A stretch of 64,000 nucleotides of DNA from Anaerostipes caccae L1-92 (GCF_014467075.1 NZ_AP023027.1:1925501-1989500); one strand, 5' to 3'. Shown: positions 1 to 8,590, counted from the first letter of the stretch. Notes: generated from the sequence alone by a model not told the origin. Program-made: numbers and translations.

Positions 1-951
1 TACCATCGGGTTGTTGCCCATTCCGATCAGACCCATCATTTCAACGTGAGCCGGTACGGAAGAAGATCCTGCGAACTGTGCATCAGAATGCATACGTCCC
101 ATAGTATCTGTCATACCATAAGAAGCCGGTCCTGCAGCCATGTTGTCCGGATGGAGTGTACGGCCTGTACCACCGCCGGATGCAACAGAGAAGTATTTTT
201 TACCCTGCTCGATACATTCTTTTTTGTATGTACCTGCAACCGGGTGCTGGAAACGTGTTGGGTTCGTAGAGTTTCCTGTGATAGAAACGTCAACACCTTC
301 TTTGTGCATGATAGCAACACCTTCTGTTACATCATTTGCACCGTAGCAGTTAACCTTTGCTCTCAGTCCTTCTGAGTAAGATTTTCTGAATACTTCTTCT
401 ACTTTTCCTGTGGAGTAGTCCATCTTAGTTTCAACAAATGTAAATCCATTGATTCTGGAAATGATCTGTGCAGCATCTTTTCCAAGACCATTTAAGATAA
501 CACGAAGTGGTTTCTGGCGTACTTTGTTCGCTTTTTCAGCGATACCAATCGCACCTTCTGCTGCTGCAAAAGACTCATGTCCTGCTAAGAATGCAAAACA
601 TTCTGTCTCTTCTTCCAGAAGCATCTTACCTAAGTTACCATGTCCAAGACCTACTTTTCTCTGTTCTGCAACAGATCCGGGAATACAGAATGCCTGAAGT
701 CCTTCACCGATTGCAGCAGCAGCGTCAGCAGCTCTTGTGCAGCCTTTTTTGATTGCAATGGCAGCACCTACGGTGTAAGCCCATTTTGCATTTTCAAAAC
801 AGATCGGCTGGATGCCTTCTACCTGAGAATAAACATCTAATCCTGCAGCTTTTGTAACTTCAGCAGCTTCTTCAATAGAATTAATACCATATTCTTTTAA
901 TACAGCAAGAATTTGTTTCTCTCTTCTCTCATATGATTCAAATAAAGCCAT
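1..951 (-). CDS. GGGtGRT family protein, C-terminus beyond window
   Basis: The first 317 residues are visible; the 3' end runs off the left edge. The start is the ATG at 951, behind the ribosome site TAGGAGGTAACGAAC. The family's name motif, GGGTGRT, is at about residues 258-264 (VASGGGTGRTLHPDN). The family is common in anaerobic Firmicutes and its biochemical role is not established. It follows an IscU-like protein gene after only 12 bases, the usual partner in this family, so a shared role in Fe-S or sulfur chemistry is inferred from context. Family assignment is firm; function is open. Confidence 0.88.
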   Translation of the reverse strand, partial: MALFESYERREKQILAVLKEYGINSIEEAAEVTKAAGLDVYSQVEGIQPICFENAKWAYTVGAAIAIKKGCTRAADAAAAIGEGLQAFCIPGSVAEQRKVGLGHGNLGKMLLEEETECFAFLAGHESFAAAEGAIGIAEKANKVRQKPLRVILNGLGKDAAQIISRINGFTFVETKMDYSTGKVEEVFRKSYSEGLRAKVNCYGANDVTEGVAIMHKEGVDVSITGNSTNPTRFQHPVAGTYKKECIEQGKKYFSVASGGGTGRTLHPDNMAAGPASYGMTDTMGRMHSDAQFAGSSSVPAHVEMMGLIGMGNNPMV

Positions 952-963
952 GTTCGTTACCTC

Positions 964-1656
964 CTATTGATTTCTCGGGTCAATGATTTTAGCAGCATCA
1001 TCTACTCTGCCGTACTGACCTTTTGCTTTGTCTAAAGCTGTCTGAGCGTCATCGCCTGCCTTGATGAAGTCCATCATCTTACCAAAGCTTACAAACTGGT
1101 ATCCGATAATCTGATCTTCTTCGTCCAAAGCGATTCCTGTAACATATCCTTCAGCCATTTCAAGGTAACGAGGTCCTTTTTTCAGTGTACCGTACATAGT
1201 ACCAACCTGAGATCTTAACCCTTTTCCTAAATCTTCAAGCCCTGCTCCGATTGGAAGCCCGTCCTCAGAGAAAGCACTCTGGGTTCTTCCGTATACGATC
1301 TGTAAGAACAGTTCTCTCATCGCTGTATTGATAGCATCACATACTAAGTCTGTATTTAATGCTTCTAAAATTGTTCTTCCTGGTAAAATTTCAGATGCCA
1401 TGGCAGCTGAGTGAGTCATACCAGAACATCCGATAGTCTCTACCAATGCTTCCTGGATAATTCCTTCTTTTACGTTCAGAGTTAACTTACATCCCCCCTG
1501 CTGAGGTGCACACCATCCAATACCGTGAGTCAGCCCGGAAATATCAGTTACGTTTTTTGCACTGATCCATTTTGCTTCTTCAGGGATCGGAGCAGCTCCG
1601 TGGTTTACACCCTGAGCTACAGTACACATTTGTTCTACTTCATGTGAATAAATCAT
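964..1656 (-). CDS. IscU/NifU-like iron-sulfur scaffold family protein
   Basis: A 230-residue protein resembling Fe-S cluster scaffold proteins. It has a conserved-cysteine segment (GCSGMTHSAAMASE) and an upstream GWCAPQQGGC stretch, but is longer than classic IscU (about 130 residues). The start is the ATG at 1656 (MIYSHEVEQ), preceded by AAAGGAG and 8 bases; a longer reading frame upstream has no ribosome site. It is cotranscribed with the GGGtGRT gene from the promoter at 1740-1768. No cysteine desulfurase is in view. Whether it assembles clusters or is a specialised partner of the GGGtGRT protein cannot be told from sequence. Confidence 0.8.
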   Translation of the reverse strand: MIYSHEVEQMCTVAQGVNHGAAPIPEEAKWISAKNVTDISGLTHGIGWCAPQQGGCKLTLNVKEGIIQEALVETIGCSGMTHSAAMASEILPGRTILEALNTDLVCDAINTAMRELFLQIVYGRTQSAFSEDGLPIGAGLEDLGKGLRSQVGTMYGTLKKGPRYLEMAEGYVTGIALDEEDQIIGYQFVSFGKMMDFIKAGDDAQTALDKAKGQYGRVDDAAKIIDPRNQ

Positions 1657-1739
1657 GTTGAAACTCCTTTCAGTGAATAAATAATAAACATTCCACACTC
1701 ATATGTAAGTAATGTTTTTAAGCTCATTTGCTCTAGTTT

Positions 1740-1768
1740 ATTTTATCATATTGTTAAAATTAAAACAA
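1740..1768 (-). promoter_or_regulatory. Promoter of the scaffold/GGGtGRT operon
   Basis: On the minus strand, TTGTTT (1763-1768) and TAAAAT (1740-1745) are separated by 17 bases. The predicted transcript has a leader of about 75 bases before the ATG at 1656. No riboswitch fold was recognised in that leader. Confidence 0.55.
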
Positions 1769-1814
1769 GAAATTATCTCAATAACTTTGTAATGTTTTGT
1801 ATTTTTTCGCGGAC

Positions 1815-1857
1815 TGGAAAAGGCCGGGTTCCATTCGCAGGACTCCGGCCTTTTTCT
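1815..1857 (-). terminator. Hairpin after the iron alcohol dehydrogenase gene
   Basis: AAAAGGCCGG pairs with CCGGCCTTTT around a loop of about 15 bases, just past the stop codon at 1875. The T-run is better on the plus strand (CCTTTTTCTG) than the minus strand (CCTTTTCC), so it may insulate both directions. Confidence 0.6.
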
Positions 1858-1874
1858 GTTATTTTGCTCTGACC

Positions 1875-3032
1875 CTATAATGCATTTTCATAAATGTGAA
1901 CGATATCTTCCTTCGTGAGTTCCACATAAGAGCCTTTACAGCCCGCCGCCGCTTTTTCTGCCATGACATCAAAATAGGTTTCATCAATTCCTACTTCTCT
2001 CAATGTAGAAGGAAGCCCCATGTCTTTAAAGAACTCCTTCGTACAGTTGATGGCCTTTCTCGCTGTCTCCATGTCATCTTCTGCCATCGGCAGATTCCAG
2101 ACATTTCTTCCGTAGTCTGCAAATTTCTTCGCCGTAGCTTCATTCAGTGCAAACTCCATCCAGTGAGGTGTGAGGATTGCAAGTCCCTCCCCGTGGGTGA
2201 TATCATAAAATGCACTTAATTCGTGCTCCATGGGATGTACACACCATGCAACTTCGGCTCCGTCTGAAAGAATGCCGTTGATCGCCATGCTGGATGTCCA
2301 CATGAGATTGGCCCTGGCATCATAATCATCCGGGTGTTCCAGCGCAACAGGCCCATAGTAAAAGCAGTTCTTTAAGAGACCCTCCGCAAACCGTGCCTGT
2401 ACATCAGCATTGGACACATTGGTAAAATAATTTTCAAAAATATGACTGATCATATCTGCTGTACCTGCTGCCGTCTGCTTTTTGGAAACAGAATATGTAT
2501 ACTCCGGATCCATAATAGACATCTTTGGTTTCATATGCTCACTGGCTGTTCCCCATTTTTCATTTTTCTTGAGATCGGAGATTACCGCAAACTTATCCAT
2601 TTCAGATCCGGTGGCTGCCAATGTAAGCACAGAGTAAATCGGCAGTGCGGCAGTGATCTTTTCCGGGTGTAAAACAAGTTCCCATGGATCTTCTTCACTG
2701 CAGGCTCCGGCTGCTATAACTTTCCCACAGTCGATAACACTTCCTCCTCCGATGGCAAGGACCATGTCAATGTTTTCTTCCTTACAGATTCCTACTCCCT
2801 TTACCACAGACTCTATCCGCGGATTAGGCTCCACACCGGAAAGTTCGGACACACAAAGTCCCGCATCTTTCAAAATCTTCATCGCGGTATCATAGATTCC
2901 TGCTTTTTTAATGCTGCCGCCTCCATAGACAAGCAGAACCTTTTCTCCGCTCTCCCTAAGTTCAGATAAATGAGCGATCTGTCCCTTTCCAAAGTGAATC
3001 TTTGTTGGAATTGAGTATGTGAAGTTGTTCAT
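1875..3032 (-). CDS. Iron-containing alcohol dehydrogenase (butanol dehydrogenase-like)
   Basis: A 385-residue group III alcohol dehydrogenase, normal length for the BDH/YqhD branch. The nucleotide-binding GGGSVIDCGK segment lies near residue 95. The metal-binding residues are the Asp and His in GTADMISHIF and the two His of the HPMEHEL...ITHGEG region. It would reduce aldehydes or oxidise alcohols with NAD(P)H in the cytosol. It lies 33 bases after a SorC-type regulator and downstream of a PTS/aldolase/Zn-dehydrogenase operon, so it probably disposes of an aldehyde or balances redox during use of that sugar alcohol. The substrate cannot be deduced. The ribosome site is AAGGAGG. Confidence 0.88.
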   Translation of the reverse strand: MNNFTYSIPTKIHFGKGQIAHLSELRESGEKVLLVYGGGSIKKAGIYDTAMKILKDAGLCVSELSGVEPNPRIESVVKGVGICKEENIDMVLAIGGGSVIDCGKVIAAGACSEEDPWELVLHPEKITAALPIYSVLTLAATGSEMDKFAVISDLKKNEKWGTASEHMKPKMSIMDPEYTYSVSKKQTAAGTADMISHIFENYFTNVSNADVQARFAEGLLKNCFYYGPVALEHPDDYDARANLMWTSSMAINGILSDGAEVAWCVHPMEHELSAFYDITHGEGLAILTPHWMEFALNEATAKKFADYGRNVWNLPMAEDDMETARKAINCTKEFFKDMGLPSTLREVGIDETYFDVMAEKAAAGCKGSYVELTKEDIVHIYENAL

Positions 3033-3064
3033 TTGGACCTCCTTAAATTATGTTAATATGTGTT

Positions 3065-4033
3065 TTATTGTTCTACAGCTATCAAATATTCCGCCGCCTG
3101 CATATCGGTGATCAGGACATTTACAATGCCTGCCCTCAGCGCGCCCAGAATTGCCTGCCGCTTTTCTTTGCCGTAGGCGACCCCTACTCTGATCGGTATC
3201 TTCTTTAAATTCTCAAATGAAATACTGACCAGGCGCTTGTTGAAAGAATCTTCAATCAGGTTTCCTTCTATGTCAAAAACATGGCAGAGAATCTCGCCGA
3301 CCCCTCCTTTATCTTTTAGACGGTCATATTCTCCCGGTGGAATAATATCTGTATTCATGATGGTTGAATTGTAATCCAATGCACCGATCCCAAACACTGC
3401 TACATCTGCGCCTTCCGCTATCTCAATGACGTTGCGGACACTTTCTTCTTCCATAAACTTCTGTTTGGCCTGCTCGTCTGCAACGACCAGTGGTGCCATG
3501 ATCTGATATGCACTTACTTTTAAAATCTTAGCGACCACATCGATCAGATAATTGGAATATGCCAGACGGTATTCTTCATCCGCAGAAGCCGGCGGATTAT
3601 TGGAACCGGACAATGGAACTACTTTTACATCCTTATACTTTTGCAGCCTCAGTCTCATATCTTTTTCCAGATACTGAATAGCCTTTTGAAGAGTAATTCC
3701 CTTTGTAAGTGCCAGGGTCATATGGTTTTTCATGATCCTGATCATGTAGTCTGCCGTGAGAAACCCGATTTCTTCGATGACCTCCCCTTCTCTGGGATAA
3801 GCTATGATTGCTTCTTTAAGGTCAAATTTTTCTTCAAGGAATTCTTCTTCATTGGCAGCACTGTTTTCAGGAAAATTGATTTTAATCTGTACATATCCCT
3901 GTTTTCTGGCCTGCTCCAATGCTCTTGCGACCGTCATCCTGGACACGTTTAATTTCTTACCGATATCCACCTGCGACATGCCGTTTTTGTAATACATCTT
4001 TACAACTTTCATCATGAACCGTTCGTCTTTCAA
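3065..4033 (-). CDS. SorC-family sugar-binding transcriptional regulator
   Basis: A helix-turn-helix (MSQVDIGKKLNVSRMTVARAL) is followed by a SorC/DeoR-type effector domain resembling sugar-phosphate isomerases (VVPLSGSNN, VAVFGIGALD). About 322 residues. I place the start at the TTG at 4033, because AGGGAG and AGG lie just upstream and the family begins near DERF; an earlier TTG at 4060 has no ribosome site. It sits between the PTS IIC-IID gene and the Fe-dehydrogenase, with its own likely promoter at 4080-4109. It probably senses a phosphorylated sugar and controls the 8361-to-1875 operon, perhaps through the palindromes near 8450-8506. Confidence 0.85.
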   Translation of the reverse strand: MKDERFMMKVVKMYYKNGMSQVDIGKKLNVSRMTVARALEQARKQGYVQIKINFPENSAANEEEFLEEKFDLKEAIIAYPREGEVIEEIGFLTADYMIRIMKNHMTLALTKGITLQKAIQYLEKDMRLRLQKYKDVKVVPLSGSNNPPASADEEYRLAYSNYLIDVVAKILKVSAYQIMAPLVVADEQAKQKFMEEESVRNVIEIAEGADVAVFGIGALDYNSTIMNTDIIPPGEYDRLKDKGGVGEILCHVFDIEGNLIEDSFNKRLVSISFENLKKIPIRVGVAYGKEKRQAILGALRAGIVNVLITDMQAAEYLIAVEQ

Positions 4034-4079
4034 CTTCCTGCGTCTCCCTGTCTTCTGCAAATTTGTTTGTCTTACTACT

Positions 4080-4109
4080 AGTATATAGAAATGATATGTA
4101 ATCCGTCAA
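4080..4109 (-). promoter_or_regulatory. Promoter of the SorC regulator gene
   Basis: TTGACG (4104-4109) and TATACT (4080-4085) are 18 bases apart on the minus strand, in the 94-base gap before the regulator gene. No terminator is seen in that gap, so read-through from the PTS operon is also expected. Confidence 0.55.
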
Positions 4110-4127
4110 TCGAAACCATTCATCCTT

Positions 4128-5756
4128 TTATATAATTATCCCTAGACATCCTAAAATGAGTGAAACAATGGTCAGCCCCAGAGTGGCCGCAAAATAATTT
4201 CTCTTGACCTTTGCAAGGTATCCCCATACGCATAACACTACAGCCAGAGGAAGAAGGCCGGGTATAATAGAGTCGAAGATAGACTGCAGAGTCGTTGTGT
4301 ACGCACTGGTTGCGAATTTTAACGGTGTGGACACCGTAACATAAGTTGAGGCAAGGCCTCCCATCATAAACAGACCTAAGATGCTTGCTCCTGCAATGAT
4401 CATATTGACCAGTCCGGATTTCAGCATATTTTCCGCAAAAGAGTATCCAAACGTATAACATTTGGAGGTCAGAAAGTAGCCGATACAAAAACAGACAACA
4501 GTTAAGCATACGACCGGTCCAATTCCTCCCAGGGGATTTCCCTGTTTTGCAAGGGGCAGGAACAATCCGATAAACAGATACATGAGGGTGGACCAGGAAA
4601 TGGTATCGCCGATTCCGGCCAGCGGCCCCATCAGGCCTGTCTTAAGATTCATTACCACTTCACCCGGTATTACATCATAATTTTGTGACTTCTTCTCTTC
4701 CATTGCCAGAGTCAGTCCAAGAATTGGGCCGCCGCCCCAGTGAGCCTCTGTGTTAAAAAATGTCATATGGCGTTTCAGTGCTTCACAGTAATGCTCTTTA
4801 TTCTCTTCTCCCGGATAGAATTTTTTCAGTGCCGGCACCAGCGCTGTACAAAAACTAGGCGCCTGCATTCTTTCAAAGCTGTGTCCGACTTCTGCACCGA
4901 TCCACCAGCGCATCCATGCATGGAATATGTCTTTTTTTCCGAGCAGTTTTATTGTCTCATCGTATTCTTCTTCCTCTTCATCCTCGTCATCCTCATCTTC
5001 TGCCTCTCCTTTATAATCCTTTATAGTAAATGTAATATAGAGGAATGTAAGAAAGAGTCCGGCCAGAAGCAATGGAATTGTTCCGATTTTTGTATATTGG
5101 ATCAGGAAGAAACCTGCAAAGAAAAACGGCATGTACCTCGGTTTGGAGATTAGATTTGCTATGATTGCAAATCCTACAGCAGGCAGACATGCTCCCATGG
5201 CAGAAAGTCCATTTGTTACGAACTTCGGAATATCATCCAGGATTCCCTGTAATGCACCGCTTCCAAAATAAAGGGCAGTCGCCACGGGCACTGCAAACAT
5301 TAAAGCTCTGATAATGCCGCAGTAAATAACAGACCACCTTGTCATTCCTGCTGCATCACCTTTTTCCGCAAAGGTATCTCCTCTCTGGGCAAAAAATCCA
5401 TTCAGCAGATAGTCAAGATTCATCAGCTGTGCTCCCAGAAGTCCTACCGGCACTGCCAGGGCAACCGCAGCTGTTGTATTAAGTCCGGAAACCATAGCAA
5501 CCGGAATTGCAACATAGGAAGCCAGACATGGATCTGTGGGCTGATTTCCGCCGGCGGAAATGACACCCAGGTAAATCAGCTGCAGAGACGCACCGATGAT
5601 CATTGCCTGTGTCATGTCTCCCATGACAGCACCGATAATGACAGCATTAAAAATTACAGTGTTGAACATAAAGGCCCCTGTCGTATAGGGAATGCAGCAT
5701 TTGGCTATGCCGCAGAACAAACCCAGCAATATAGCCTGCATTAATGAAATCGTCAT
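4128..5756 (-). CDS. Fused PTS IIC-IID permease, mannose/fructose/sorbose family
   Basis: This 542-residue membrane protein joins two PTS subunits that are normally separate. Residues 1-245 are a IIC domain of several hydrophobic helices (NTVIFNAVIIGAVMGDMTQA). Residues 247-268 are a strongly acidic linker of Glu and Asp. Residues 270-542 match IID (MRWWIGAEVGHSFERMQ; LKTGLMGPLAGIGDTI) with hydrophobic helices at the C-terminus. It would import and phosphorylate a hexose, amino sugar or polyol with the IIB encoded next door. No IIA gene is in the operon, so phosphate must come from a IIA elsewhere. Nothing suggests a sequencing join: the frame runs cleanly through the linker. Confidence 0.9.
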   Translation of the reverse strand: MTISLMQAILLGLFCGIAKCCIPYTTGAFMFNTVIFNAVIIGAVMGDMTQAMIIGASLQLIYLGVISAGGNQPTDPCLASYVAIPVAMVSGLNTTAAVALAVPVGLLGAQLMNLDYLLNGFFAQRGDTFAEKGDAAGMTRWSVIYCGIIRALMFAVPVATALYFGSGALQGILDDIPKFVTNGLSAMGACLPAVGFAIIANLISKPRYMPFFFAGFFLIQYTKIGTIPLLLAGLFLTFLYITFTIKDYKGEAEDEDDEDEEEEEYDETIKLLGKKDIFHAWMRWWIGAEVGHSFERMQAPSFCTALVPALKKFYPGEENKEHYCEALKRHMTFFNTEAHWGGGPILGLTLAMEEKKSQNYDVIPGEVVMNLKTGLMGPLAGIGDTISWSTLMYLFIGLFLPLAKQGNPLGGIGPVVCLTVVCFCIGYFLTSKCYTFGYSFAENMLKSGLVNMIIAGASILGLFMMGGLASTYVTVSTPLKFATSAYTTTLQSIFDSIIPGLLPLAVVLCVWGYLAKVKRNYFAATLGLTIVSLILGCLGIII

Positions 5757-5777
5757 ATTTTCATCCTCCTTTTCCTC

Positions 5778-6275
5778 TTAATGAAGATTCGGAAATGTCT
5801 TCCTCATAATTTCCAAAGACTCTTTCCTGTCAGTTGGCTGCATCTGGAAACACAGCTTCACCCCGCTCTTTTCAATGTCCATCAGGGTCTGTGCTTCACT
5901 TTCTGAGAGTCCTACCTGCTTGTAAATCTGTTTTCTGTCATGAATGACTGCCATCTGGCCGATGGTAATCTCATCAAAAGATACGCCTGCTTCCTGGAGT
6001 TTAGCTATTTGCTTTACATCCCGGAATAATACGAACACATTTCCGGAGCCAAACTTATTTTTCTTCCAGGCTTCCGCTGCCTTCTCTACGGATAAAATAC
6101 TGACTTTCAAGTCCGGCGGCGCTGCAAATTTCAGTATACTTTTCTGCATTTTATCTATCGCCACCTGATCATCAATGACAACGATTTTCTGTGCATGAAA
6201 GACTTTCACCCACTGGGTAACCACTTGTCCGTGGATCAGGCGGTCATCAACTCTGACTGCTAATTTTTTCGCCAT
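5778..6275 (-). CDS. PTS IIB subunit, mannose/fructose/sorbose family
   Basis: A 165-residue cytosolic phosphocarrier, standard length for a mannose-family IIB domain. The phosphorylated residue is His15 in the motif DDRLIHGQVV. It passes phosphate from IIA to the sugar carried by the membrane subunits. It lies 21 bases upstream of the fused IIC-IID gene. The ribosome site is AAAGGAG. A IIAB fusion is ruled out because the protein starts directly at the IIB fold. Confidence 0.92.
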   Translation of the reverse strand: MAKKLAVRVDDRLIHGQVVTQWVKVFHAQKIVVIDDQVAIDKMQKSILKFAAPPDLKVSILSVEKAAEAWKKNKFGSGNVFVLFRDVKQIAKLQEAGVSFDEITIGQMAVIHDRKQIYKQVGLSESEAQTLMDIEKSGVKLCFQMQPTDRKESLEIMRKTFPNLH

Positions 6276-6312
6276 ACCTCATTCTCCTTTTCTGTGACAT
6301 TCTGAAGATGAT

Positions 6313-6393
6313 TTAGTCATCATCTTCATCGTCATTTAAGAATCCCTCTGTATCAATGCGGAAAATCATTTGCTCTTGCTGATAAACTTTCAC
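6313..6393 (-). CDS. Possible 26-codon ORF before PTS IIB
   Basis: Starts at a GTG 5 bases after the Zn-dehydrogenase stop and ends in a run of acidic codons (FLNDDEDDD, then TAA). A later in-frame ATG at 6369 would give 18 residues. It fills most of the 122-base gap between the dehydrogenase and PTS IIB genes. There is no clear ribosome site, so it may be only a translated spacer coupled to the upstream gene. Its function is unknown. Confidence 0.3.
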   Translation of the reverse strand: MKVYQQEQMIFRIDTEGFLNDDEDDD

Positions 6394-6397
6394 TTTT

Positions 6398-7450
6398 TTA
6401 CTGCTGATCCAATAAGACACTTACCCTATACATTCCCGGCTTGCTTGCCTCTTCAAATGCTTCCTGGATCTGATCTAATTTGAACGTTTTTTCTTCAATT
6501 AGCTTAGATACATCTACAACTCCTGTGCTAAGTGCTCTCGCAGCTTCCTGGAAATCTTCATTGTCTGCGCCAAAGGTTCCGATCAGTTCCATCCTGCGGT
6601 AATGCATTTCATTGGAATCAATATGTAATTCCGGTGCCGGATAGCCGGCCGCAAACAGCAGCAGTTTACCGTCTTTTTCTTTGATCATTTTCAGACCCTG
6701 ATCATTAGCCGCTGTGACTCCTACAGCAGCGATAACAGCATCCGTTCCCTTTCCTTCTGTCAGCCTTTTTACTTCCTCCACAGGATCCGCCTGATTACAG
6801 TCAATGACCTCAAATCCCATAGCCCTGGCAGTCTCAAGTTTCTTCGGAATCATTTCTGATACAATCACACGGCATCCATAAGCCTTTGCCACCTGTGCAT
6901 TGATCAGCCCCATCGTTCCTGCCCCAATGACGGCCACAGTATCAAATGGCTTCAGCCTTAATTTTTTTGCCCCGTGGAGTACTGTAGCCAGCGGTTCTAA
7001 AAATCCTGCCTCAGCCGGGTTCACAGAAGCTGCTATTTTGTAAATGCCCCGCACACTTTTCACACAATAGTCTGAAAATCCGAAGAAGCCCCAGCGGTAT
7101 CCGTCTTCCGTGTCTTTTCTGATGTCTTCACACTGATCCACCTGTCCGTTCCGGCAGGCAGAACAGTTTCCGCAGCCTTCATATCCCGTTGCAACCAGAT
7201 CACCGATTTTAAAATCAGCCACCTTGGATCCGACTTTCTGTACGATACCGGCAGCCTCATGTCCTCCTGCCATCGGATATCCCTGGTGCTCTCTCAAGCC
7301 AAGCCATTGTCCGTAGTCTGTAGTGCAGATGTTGCAGGCTTTCATTTTCAAAAGGACATCATACTCACCGATTTCCGGCAAATCTCTTTCCCTGACTTCT
7401 GCCACACCTTTTTTTACTAAACATCCGAATCTCATTTTCCCTTCGCTCAT
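6398..7450 (-). CDS. Zinc-dependent medium-chain dehydrogenase (sorbitol/threonine dehydrogenase-like)
   Basis: 350 residues. Catalytic zinc ligands are visible in ACNICTTDY and GGHEAAG; the structural zinc site is CGNCSACRNGQVDQC. The NAD(P) fold has VAVIGAGTMG. The enzyme would oxidise a polyol or its phosphate to a ketose. It lies 32 bases after the aldolase gene and ahead of the PTS genes. A sorbitol-, galactitol- or similar polyol-phosphate route (import, oxidation, aldol cleavage) fits, but the sugar cannot be named from sequence. The start is an ATG behind AAAAGGAGC. Confidence 0.85.
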   Translation of the reverse strand: MSEGKMRFGCLVKKGVAEVRERDLPEIGEYDVLLKMKACNICTTDYGQWLGLREHQGYPMAGGHEAAGIVQKVGSKVADFKIGDLVATGYEGCGNCSACRNGQVDQCEDIRKDTEDGYRWGFFGFSDYCVKSVRGIYKIAASVNPAEAGFLEPLATVLHGAKKLRLKPFDTVAVIGAGTMGLINAQVAKAYGCRVIVSEMIPKKLETARAMGFEVIDCNQADPVEEVKRLTEGKGTDAVIAAVGVTAANDQGLKMIKEKDGKLLLFAAGYPAPELHIDSNEMHYRRMELIGTFGADNEDFQEAARALSTGVVDVSKLIEEKTFKLDQIQEAFEEASKPGMYRVSVLLDQQ

Positions 7451-7482
7451 AATCTGCTCCTTTTCTGCTGTCCTAAAAGTCT

Positions 7483-8361
7483 CTATGCTCTGTTCTCTCC
7501 GCCGAATAATCTCATATAATGTTTCAGCAGGTTTTTATAGCCTTCTCCCATAGCATTTGACAAGTCATACATGTTGGCACTCTGGTTTCCAAACTCTCCG
7601 AGACTTCCGTCCTTTACCATGCTGTCATAGTCAATTCCGAGATATTCTTTTAATTGTGCAAGCCCTGCATTGCTCAAGTCTGTACATAAATTTACTTTCT
7701 GGATTCCTGTCTGCACTGCTTTTCGTAGATTGTCATCTCCTGTCCCCGATCCCCCGTGAAGAACCAGCGGAATTTCGAGCATCTGATGGAGCTCAGCCAG
7801 TAATTCGAACTCAAGTTTTGGAGTTCCCTTGTATGTGCCATGGGATGTTCCTACAGAAACTGCCAGACAGTCGACCCCGGTCTGTTTTACAAACTCTGCG
7901 GCCTCATCCTTTCTCGTAAGCCCTGAATCCCTGGTCTGTTCATATTCAAATCCCTGTCCGACATGCCCTAATTCCGCTTCCACAGAAACACCGACAGCAT
8001 GAGCAATTTTAACGATCTCTGCAACCTCTTTTACATTCTCTTCAAATGGCAGTGTGGAGCGGTCTACCATGACGGATGTGCATCCGCACCGGATAGCCGT
8101 CATGATTTCTTCAAAATCCCCGCCGTGGTCTAAGTTGATCGCCCCTGATACAGTCGGAAACTTGTGCTTATAGTAGTTCACTGTGTCTATCGTTTCCTCC
8201 AGGCTGTGGATTCCTGCGCAGTCAAAGATGACCGGTGCTTTCAGCTCTTCAGCGGCTTCAAAAACACTCTTTACCGTAACACCGTTCCATACATTTGGTG
8301 CTGCAACTCCATATCCTTCTGCTTTTGCCTTTCGTAATATTGTACCCATATCTGTGATCAT
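7483..8361 (-). CDS. Class II fructose/tagatose-bisphosphate aldolase family protein
   Basis: 292 residues of the zinc-dependent class II aldolase family. Metal-binding His residues are seen in NLDHGGD, GTSHGTYKG and LVLHGGSG. The closest kinds are KbaY/GatY/FbaA-like enzymes that split a ketohexose bisphosphate or a related sugar phosphate into triose pieces. It is the first gene of the operon, behind GGAGG and the near-consensus promoter at 8421-8448. Its place with a dehydrogenase and a PTS says it is catabolic and not the housekeeping glycolytic aldolase. No kinase gene is present, so the substrate may not be a bisphosphate. Confidence 0.85.
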   Translation of the reverse strand: MITDMGTILRKAKAEGYGVAAPNVWNGVTVKSVFEAAEELKAPVIFDCAGIHSLEETIDTVNYYKHKFPTVSGAINLDHGGDFEEIMTAIRCGCTSVMVDRSTLPFEENVKEVAEIVKIAHAVGVSVEAELGHVGQGFEYEQTRDSGLTRKDEAAEFVKQTGVDCLAVSVGTSHGTYKGTPKLEFELLAELHQMLEIPLVLHGGSGTGDDNLRKAVQTGIQKVNLCTDLSNAGLAQLKEYLGIDYDSMVKDGSLGEFGNQSANMYDLSNAMGEGYKNLLKHYMRLFGGENRA

Positions 8362-8420
8362 ACCATTACCTCCATCTGTGCATTTGCTTTATTTATTGTG
8401 CATCTGTTCTTATGTTTCAA

Positions 8421-8476
8421 ATTATAGCATATTTCGGCAGCATGTCAAGCATATTCACTTTTTAATGTGAATATGC
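8421..8476 (-). promoter_or_regulatory. Sugar operon promoter with adjacent inverted repeat
   Basis: TTGACA (8443-8448) and TATAAT (8421-8426) are 16 bases apart. Immediately upstream of the -35 box is a perfect 10-bp inverted repeat, GCATATTCAC (8449-8458) and GTGAATATGC (8467-8476), with an 8-base A/T centre. It is a good candidate for the SorC regulator or another operator-binding protein. Confidence 0.7.
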
Positions 8477-8490
8477 TCATTTGTGTATTT

Positions 8491-8506
8491 GTTATGATAT
8501 CATCAC
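8491..8506. promoter_or_regulatory. Second palindrome upstream of the sugar operon
   Basis: GTTATGATATCATCAC holds the perfect palindrome ATGATATCAT, 15 bases beyond the inverted repeat at 8449-8476. It could be a second operator half of the same control region. The binding protein is unknown. Confidence 0.35.
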
Positions 8507-8513
8507 AAAAAAA

Positions 8514-8537
8514 TCCCACTCCGAATCTGGAGTGGGA
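8514..8537 (-). terminator. Terminator of the topB-to-HD-GYP operon
   Basis: TCCCACTCC pairs with GGAGTGGGA around 6 bases, followed on the minus strand by seven T. It lies about 55 bases past the stop of the HD-GYP gene, separating that operon from the aldolase promoter. Confidence 0.85.
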
Positions 8538-8590
8538 AATTATTTTTATTCTTCGTTTTTCATAAAATAGTGACTATATCAGAAAAAAGA

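Noticed and set aside
46..375. 109-codon plus-strand ORF at the left edge
   Set aside because: It is antisense to the well-supported GGGtGRT gene and has no ribosome site.
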